Source: Flavobacterium difficile
GTDB lineage: Bacteria > Bacteroidota > Bacteroidia > Flavobacteriales > Flavobacteriaceae
NCBI RefSeq assembly: GCF_011392115.1
Contig: NZ_JAAJBT010000006.1
Span: 1-64,000 of the forward strand
DNA: 64,000 bases
Direction: 5' to 3'
Part shown: piece by piece, positions 59,384 through 64,000 of the stretch
How the letters are laid out: each line of letters begins with the position of its first letter
Position numbering within the stretch: position 1 is the first letter of the stretch
Made by a program: the position numbers and the translations under genes
The notes under the pieces: model-generated
What the model was told of the DNA's origin: nothing
Seen by the model: only the letters and a program-made list of their open reading frames with translations
The model's database searches: none

Positions 59384-59508
59384 TTTTATAACATAAAGAC
59401 AATTTTTTATTTAAGTACTTTCAAAAAAAATAGATTTTAGGTTTTTTCATATCAACAAGTTTTCATGATACATCTAGGCAATCACTTTAATTCGTTTAAT
59501 TTGTGTGG

Positions 59509-60282
59509 TTATATAATTCCCAATCCTAAGCCAATCGCAAATATAATAATTAGAAATGCCACAATTTTCTGAATCGTATTTATGGTTATCTTTTTAACCA
59601 ATTTGTTTCCAAAATATACTCCAATAAACGCCGCAAATGTTGCAATACAAATCAAGTTCCAATTTAAAGTGTCTTTGACTTTTAAAAAATTGCTACAATA
59701 AACAGATATTCTACTCACATCAATCATAAAAGCGATGATTACACCAGTGGCAATAAAAGCTTCTTTAGATAAACCAACTTTCATTAAAAACGCACTTCTC
59801 AAGGCACCTTGATGGCCCGAAAGTCCACCAAAAAATCCACTTAAAATCCCACCAATCGGTAAATATTTCTTAGGAAACTGTAAGTTTTTTAGTTTCGGAA
59901 TTAATTCAAATAAAGCGAAGAAAATCAGTAAAAAAGCAACAATACCTTTCAATACTGTAATTTCGAAAATTCTATTAGCTAAAGTATAAGTTGCAATAAT
60001 ATTGCGGCTTGTAATTTGATCTAAAAGAAAAGCTCCAAGAAAAGAAAAAAGTAAAGCAGGAAGTCCAAATTGTAAGGCAATTTTCCAGTTGATATGTTTT
60101 CTAACTAAAACAAGTTTAAACGTATTATTTAAAAAATGTACAATTGCAGTTAAAGCGATTGCGACGTCAACTGGGAAAAACAAGGCAAAAGCAGGTAATA
60201 ACAAAGTTCCCAATCCGAAACCAGAGAAAAAGGTTAGGGCAGAAGCGAGAAGAGCTACAATTGGGATTAAAATATATTCCAT
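59509..60282 (-). CDS. TauE/SafE-family sulfite exporter-like protein
   Basis: A 257-residue permease with about eight membrane helices in the TauE/SafE pattern: paired four-helix halves with PIVALLASALTFFSGFGLGT and GGILSGFFGGLSGHQGALRS as the characteristic glycine-rich helix starts. The family exports organic or sulfonate anions such as sulfoacetate; the substrate here is unknown. It stands alone next to tpiA with a CAGT-rich repeat between them. Confidence 0.9.
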   Translation of the reverse strand: MEYILIPIVALLASALTFFSGFGLGTLLLPAFALFFPVDVAIALTAIVHFLNNTFKLVLVRKHINWKIALQFGLPALLFSFLGAFLLDQITSRNIIATYTLANRIFEITVLKGIVAFLLIFFALFELIPKLKNLQFPKKYLPIGGILSGFFGGLSGHQGALRSAFLMKVGLSKEAFIATGVIIAFMIDVSRISVYCSNFLKVKDTLNWNLICIATFAAFIGVYFGNKLVKKITINTIQKIVAFLIIIFAIGLGLGII

Positions 60283-60294
60283 TTTTTGAGAAGT

Positions 60295-60385
60295 CAGTTT
60301 CAGTCACAGAAATCAGTCACAGTTTTCAGTCACAGTTTTCAGTGGTTAAAAAAGCTGAAAACTGCGACAGAATTCTGAATACTAA
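60295..60385. repeat. CAGT/TTCAGT-rich repeat between tauE-like gene and tpiA
   Basis: The spacer reads CAGTTTCAGTCACAG, ATCAGTCACAGTTTTCAG, TCACAGTTTTCAGT, then AGCTGAAAACTG and CTGAATACTAA. It carries partial tandem copies of CAGTCACAGTTTT and an inverted AGCTGAAAACTG. A similar wording occurs at 29021-29055 and 1337-1372, so it is a recurring class in this genome. Confidence 0.55.
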
Positions 60386-61131
60386 ATTCCAGAAATAATT
60401 CCGAAGAAATCGTTAGCATTTAAAGCAGCACCGCCAATTAATCCGCCATCAACGTCTGGTTTTGAGAAAATTTCTTTCGCATTGTCTGGTTTCACACTTC
60501 CACCATATAAAATAGAAACGTTTTCAGCGATTTCTCTTCCAAAAACTTTATCAACTAAATCTCTCACAAATAAATGCATTTCTTGTGCTTGTTCTGGAGA
60601 AGCAGTTTCACCTGTTCCAATAGCCCAAACAGGTTCATAGGCTAACACAATATTTTTCCAGTTTTCTTTTGAAATATGGAACAAACCGTCACGTAATTGG
60701 TATTCAACAATATTAAAATGATTGTCGTTTTGTCTGTCTTTTAATTCTTCACCAAAGCAAAAAATAACGGTCATATCATGAGTTAAAGCGGTATCTACTT
60801 TATTGGCTAATAAGGCATCGCTTTCATGAAAATAAGCTCTTCTTTCACTGTGACCTAAAATTACGGTATTTACACCAACACTTGTTAACATTGACGCTGC
60901 AACTTCTCCTGTAAACGCTCCATTTTCTGCTTGATGTATATTTTGTGCGGCAATTTTAATTTCTGTACCAGCCACTAATTCTACAGCTTTTGCCAAATAA
61001 GGAAAAGGAGTCGCTAAAATAACTTCTGCATTATTAGTTGGTTTGTTGTTTTTAATTTCGTTAATTAATTCTATGGCTTGTGGTAAGGTTTTGTTCATTT
61101 TCCAGTTACCCGCTACTATGTTTTTTCTCAT
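60382..61131 (-). CDS. tpiA: Triose-phosphate isomerase
   Basis: Interconverts dihydroxyacetone phosphate and glyceraldehyde 3-phosphate in glycolysis. In 249 residues: MRKNIVAGNWKMNKTL, catalytic His in ILGHSERRAYF, catalytic Glu in AYEPVWAIGTGE and the phosphate loop YGGSVKPDNAKE, GGLIGGAAL. It lies after the TlpA-type gene with an 81-bp gap, in an order known in Bacteroidota (DUF1599, DoxX/thioredoxin protein, TlpA protein, tpiA). Confidence 0.98.
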   Translation of the reverse strand: MRKNIVAGNWKMNKTLPQAIELINEIKNNKPTNNAEVILATPFPYLAKAVELVAGTEIKIAAQNIHQAENGAFTGEVAASMLTSVGVNTVILGHSERRAYFHESDALLANKVDTALTHDMTVIFCFGEELKDRQNDNHFNIVEYQLRDGLFHISKENWKNIVLAYEPVWAIGTGETASPEQAQEMHLFVRDLVDKVFGREIAENVSILYGGSVKPDNAKEIFSKPDVDGGLIGGAALNANDFFGIISGI

Positions 61132-61212
61132 AATTGAAGTTCAATTTCAATATTAAAAATTAATGTTAAAGATCAATTTAAAAAATTGACATTGTTATTT
61201 TGGTTGCTAGTG

Positions 61213-61707
61213 TTATTTTGTTTGTTCAATGGTTTTCTGAATCAACTCAAAGTCTTTTTCAATAGCTCTGAATAAGGCGATTTTCCCGTTTTTATCTACC
61301 ACAATGAAACGCGGAATCCAATCTAATTTAATAGATTTTCCGAATGCTCCTTTCATACCGTCTTTAATTAAAAAGTTTGCTCCAGAAACTTCATATTTTT
61401 CCACTCCAGTTTTCCATGCATCGAACGTTTTATCACAAGATAAATTTACAAATGCGACATCTGGATTAGAAGCTTTTAATTCTTTAACTTGTGGCATGCT
61501 TTTTATACAGTCGGAACACCAAGAAGCCCAAACTTCAATAACAATAGTTTTACCTTCGTTTTGTTTTAATATTTCTTCAAAGGAAATGTCTTTGTTATCA
61601 ATTGTGGTTAAGTTGGTTTTTAAACTTTCTTTAGAAAATTCAGTTTCTTGGGCTTGACATGCTGTTAAGCTAAGTCCTAATGCTAATGTAGCTAAGATTT
61701 TTTTCAT
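61213..61707 (-). CDS. TlpA-family thioredoxin-like lipoprotein
   Basis: A 164-residue protein with a lipoprotein signal (MKKILATLALGLSLTAC) and a thioredoxin-like domain with the redox motif WASWCSDCIKSMP. The cis-Pro loop is in LDWIPRFIVVDKNG. It should reduce or exchange thiols in the periplasm. The gene is 39 bp after the DoxX/thioredoxin gene and upstream of tpiA in a conserved neighbourhood. The WCSDC motif, in place of WCGPC, suggests a different redox potential. Confidence 0.9.
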   Translation of the reverse strand: MKKILATLALGLSLTACQAQETEFSKESLKTNLTTIDNKDISFEEILKQNEGKTIVIEVWASWCSDCIKSMPQVKELKASNPDVAFVNLSCDKTFDAWKTGVEKYEVSGANFLIKDGMKGAFGKSIKLDWIPRFIVVDKNGKIALFRAIEKDFELIQKTIEQTK

Positions 61708-61746
61708 GATTTTTTGTGATTTAAGATGTAATATAGTTGAAATTTG

Positions 61747-62838
61747 TTATTTGTAAATTACTTTTTCTAATGCTTTGCTATTAAATGCTTTTTCGGCAAT
61801 TCCATCGAAAAACTTAATGACATTTCCGTTATGTATATACACTACGCCAGGAGTGTCTTTTCCAGATCCCAATTTAGTCCAAAATGGAATAACATCTATT
61901 ATTTTGTATGGAAATTGTTTCCCTGCATATTTTAGGAAATCTGGAATTTTTTCTGCTTCTTCATCCATAAATACAATTTGTACTTGTGGAAAATCTTTGT
62001 GTTTCTTTTGTAGCGCGTTTAAGTCTTTAGCCGCTTCACGACAATGGTCGCATCCTGGAACGAAGAAACATAATATTTTTTGACCTTTATCAATATCGGC
62101 ATAAAACTCTGCATAACCTGAAACCGCTTGTTTTGGACCAGCATCTTTTTTGACTTCCTCAACTTCTTTTTCAATTTTTGTTATTGATGAATCGATAGCT
62201 TTTGTTTTCTCAACTTTTATGGTGTCCTCAGCTTGTGAAATTGTATCATTTAATACAGTATTAGAGATGTCTGATGAACTTGAAGTAGTACTTGCTTTCA
62301 TTGGCGCCAACATGAATAAACCTGAAATACAAGCTAAAGTCACGGTTGTTAAAATCCAAAAGTTTGATTTCGGATCATTATCTAAAATTTTCCAAAGCCA
62401 GATTAATAAACCAACTGCAATACTGTTTTTAACAATTGCTTCAATAGGTGTCATCGGAATTAATTCGCCAAAGCAACCGCAATTTCCTGAATTTCCTCCA
62501 GTCGAAAAGGTAACATAACTTAAATGTAAAATGAATACAACTAGTAAACCAATGGTAGCAGGAATAGTTATACGTTTTAAATAATTTGGGTTCAATAGTA
62601 AGAAACCAAGTGCGAATTCAATTCCAATTAAAATTCTTGAAAAATAGGGAGCAACCGATTCTGAAAATCCTAGAGTTAAAAGTTGTTTCACTTCAAAAGT
62701 AGATATAGCAAAATAAGGTGAAAAATCGATAAAAGGAAAATCGGAAATCCAACCTTTTGATATTTTTGCTAAAGCAGAAACTATAAAAAGTAGAGCAACT
62801 ACAATTCTAATGGTCCAAGATATATTTTTTTTGTTCAT
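61747..62838 (-). CDS. BT_3928-type DoxX protein with C-terminal thioredoxin-like domain
   Basis: The 363-residue protein combines a DoxX/MauE-like four-helix membrane part (NISWTIRIVVALLFIVSALA, FALGFLLLNPNYLKRITIPA, with GNSGNCGCFGEL) and, after a charged linker, a thioredoxin-like domain with CDHCREAAKDLNALQKKH and TPGVVYIHNGN. The motif CDHC and the GNCGCFGE loop are conserved in this group. It probably passes electrons across the membrane to periplasmic thiol proteins such as the next gene's product, but this is inference. The ATG at 62838 matches the family start; the longer frame to 62907 adds an unlikely prefix. Confidence 0.88.
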   Translation of the reverse strand: MNKKNISWTIRIVVALLFIVSALAKISKGWISDFPFIDFSPYFAISTFEVKQLLTLGFSESVAPYFSRILIGIEFALGFLLLNPNYLKRITIPATIGLLVVFILHLSYVTFSTGGNSGNCGCFGELIPMTPIEAIVKNSIAVGLLIWLWKILDNDPKSNFWILTTVTLACISGLFMLAPMKASTTSSSSDISNTVLNDTISQAEDTIKVEKTKAIDSSITKIEKEVEEVKKDAGPKQAVSGYAEFYADIDKGQKILCFFVPGCDHCREAAKDLNALQKKHKDFPQVQIVFMDEEAEKIPDFLKYAGKQFPYKIIDVIPFWTKLGSGKDTPGVVYIHNGNVIKFFDGIAEKAFNSKALEKVIYK

Positions 62839-62961
62839 GAGTTTTTTTATTGTTTTTCTTTCAGGTTTCAGATTGTACTCAAAGTAAATTATTATTTGAG
62901 CTAACAAATTTAGTTATGCTTTTACATTGATTTTGTTAACAATATGTTATTTAACTTGAAA

Positions 62962-63504
62962 CTAAATAAAACGATTCATCAGTATTAAAGCGAAAACTGA
63001 ATAATTTATCATGTCTTGATAATTGGCATCAATTCCTTCTGAAACTAGTGTTTTTCCTTTGTTGTCTTCAATTTGTTTCACACGCAATAACTTCTGAATG
63101 ATTAAATCTGTTAAAGAACTAACTCGCATGTCGCGCCATGCTTCTCCATAATCATGATTTTTATCTTCCATCAATTGTTTGGTTACCGCAATTTTTTCAT
63201 TGTATAATTGGATGGCCTCTTCTGCTGCTAAATCAGGTTGAGTCGCAATGCCTTTATCCATTTGAATCAAAGCCATCACACAATAATTGATAATTCCTAT
63301 AAATTCAGAGGTTTCGTCTTCGTCTACTTTTCTTACCTCATTTTCTTGTAAGCTTCTGATGCGTTGTGCTTTAATAAATATTTGATCCGTTAACGATGGC
63401 AAACGTAAAACGCGCCAAGCGGTTCCGTAATCGTGCGCTTTTTTAGTAAATAAATCCCTGCAAACTGTAATTACTTTGTCGTATTCTTGTGAGGTATTGC
63501 TCAT
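62962..63504 (-). CDS. DUF1599 protein, internally duplicated
   Basis: A 180-residue soluble protein containing two copies of the DUF1599 domain: KKAHDYGTAWRVLRLPSLTD then QIFIKAQRIRSLQ, and EDKNHDYGEAWRDMRVSSLT then DLIIQKLLRVKQIE. Each has the HDYGxAWR core. The domain has been linked to nucleotide metabolism or modification, but this is recall. Its place beside folP is conserved in Bacteroidota. No signal peptide is present. Confidence 0.9.
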   Translation of the reverse strand: MSNTSQEYDKVITVCRDLFTKKAHDYGTAWRVLRLPSLTDQIFIKAQRIRSLQENEVRKVDEDETSEFIGIINYCVMALIQMDKGIATQPDLAAEEAIQLYNEKIAVTKQLMEDKNHDYGEAWRDMRVSSLTDLIIQKLLRVKQIEDNKGKTLVSEGIDANYQDMINYSVFALILMNRFI

Positions 63505-63538
63505 TATTATATTATATTTGTATATTCATTTATGTTTT

Positions 63539-63645
63539 GCCACGAATGCACTAATTTTTAAGTTTTTGATTAATTAATTCGAATTATTATCGACAAAGTT
63601 GATTTTTAATTTTTTTGAAAGAATAGTAATTCGAGAATTCGTGGC
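63539..63645. repeat. Long inverted repeat between DUF1599 gene and folP
   Basis: GCCACGAATGCACTAATT on the left and AATTCGAGAATTCGTGGC on the right are imperfect reverse complements, separated by about 70 AT-rich bases which include the palindrome AATTCGAATT. The GCCACGAAT...ATTCGTGGC wording is common in intergenic regions of this group as far as I recall. It fills most of the 177-bp divergent gap. Confidence 0.6.
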
Positions 63646-63681
63646 TAAATTATCAAACTTCAAATATAAGTAAAAAATACT

Positions 63682-64000
63682 ATGTCAACAATAAACTGTA
63701 AGGGAACACTTGTCGATTTATCAACACCTAAAGTAATGGGAATTGTTAATGTTACTCCAGATTCTTTTTTTGATGGTGGCAAACTGACCAATTCTGATGA
63801 AATTGTGAGTCAAGTTGCGAAAATGCTTCACGACGGTGCTACGTTTATTGATTTGGGTGGTTATTCGAGTAAACCTGGAGCTGAATTTGTTTCGGAAATT
63901 GAAGAATTGAATCGAGTGATACCAATTGTGAGGTTGTTGTTAGAGAAGTTTCCAGATATTTTACTTTCGATTGATACGTTTAGAAGTGAAGTTGCCAAAC
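63682..64000 (+). CDS. folP: Dihydropteroate synthase, 5' part
   Basis: Joins pterin pyrophosphate and p-aminobenzoate in folate synthesis. The visible 106 codons include the signature VMGIVNVTPDSFFDGGKL, then AKMLHDGATFIDLGGYSSKP with the GA and GG(E)xSxRPG-type block altered to GGYSSKPG, and ILLSIDTFRSEVAK. The usual third-position Glu of the GGESTRPG motif is Tyr, as is common in Bacteroidota. The gene is cut by the window end, so its C-terminal two-thirds is not seen. It is divergent from the DUF1599 gene. Confidence 0.95.
   Translation, partial: MSTINCKGTLVDLSTPKVMGIVNVTPDSFFDGGKLTNSDEIVSQVAKMLHDGATFIDLGGYSSKPGAEFVSEIEELNRVIPIVRLLLEKFPDILLSIDTFRSEVAK

Noticed and set aside
63539..63645. 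The inverted repeat before folP as an insertion sequence end
   Set aside because: No transposase and no target duplication are visible; it looks like one of several dispersed palindromes.

Overview
The window is a 64 kb piece of a low-GC chromosome from the Bacteroidota, most likely the genus Flavobacterium or a close relative. Supporting signs are the gene families (DUF721 beside ndk, BshC, BT_3928-type DoxX protein, DUF1599 beside folP, GlmU-like acetyltransferase after L31, YiaA, SelO) and the many TAnnTTTG -7 promoter elements, several only 10-20 bp from the start codon. Shine-Dalgarno sequences are largely absent, and the intergenic palindromes are of kinds I associate with flavobacterial genomes. 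There is no phage, plasmid, IS transposase, rRNA operon or CRISPR array.

Layout. 1-330: tRNA-Pro and a tandem duplication carrying only its 3' half. 440-4420: lipoprotein, DUF721, ndk, a secreted FGE-fold protein and bshC. 4490-8900: a radical SAM protein and a CHASE4 hybrid histidine kinase. 8990-12900: a biotin-dependent acyl-CoA carboxylase operon (carrier, biotin carboxylase, carboxyltransferase) interrupted by a 14-bp minisatellite and followed by a 21-bp minisatellite. 13360-15360: a PH-domain protein and a HigB toxin with a HigA antitoxin fused to an ImmA/IrrE protease domain. 15500-19800: mtaB, a repeat-rich spacer with a candidate structured RNA, rpmE2, the GlmU-like gene and two small membrane proteins. 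19890-22040: SRPBCC protein and SelO. 22055-27425: a compact five-gene operon (HEAT membrane protein, processive GT2, YaiO-like outer-membrane protein, lone receiver, membrane tandem phosphatase) that looks like a regulated exopolysaccharide synthesis and export system. 27500-31600: PLP enzyme, LpxL-like acyltransferase, rhomboid protease, SIMPL protein and tRNA-Tyr.

31745-36924 holds a frameshifted DUF4369-thioredoxin lipoprotein, a divergent SIMPL-like protein, and a tightly overlapping set of unknown genes running into a YchJ protein, including a 48-codon gene. 36988-39960 is a vWA/MoxR-type ATPase pair split by a second 14-bp minisatellite. 40020-46126: M28 and S9 peptidases, YiaA, and a methionine gamma-lyase-like enzyme opposite an Lrp/AsnC regulator. 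46229-51438: lpdA, PEGA lipoprotein, umuC-umuD in reversed order, and a large conserved protein of unknown function. 51540-59383: MBL hydrolase, two small envelope proteins, S33 lipoprotein, acyl-CoA synthetase, LTA-synthase-like sulfatase, a dual-specificity phosphatase and a frameshifted chagasin-like inhibitor. 59509-64000: TauE/SafE, tpiA, TlpA, BT_3928 and DUF1599 genes, then the start of folP, cut by the window end.

The most unusual items are the exopolysaccharide operon with its active-plus-dead phosphatase, the 34168-36554 gene block, the two 14-bp minisatellites placed inside operons, the structured-RNA candidate upstream of rpmE2, and two genes each broken by exactly one missing base in an A run. 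The frameshifts may be sequencing errors. All functional calls rest on motif and family recognition by eye; no database search was possible.
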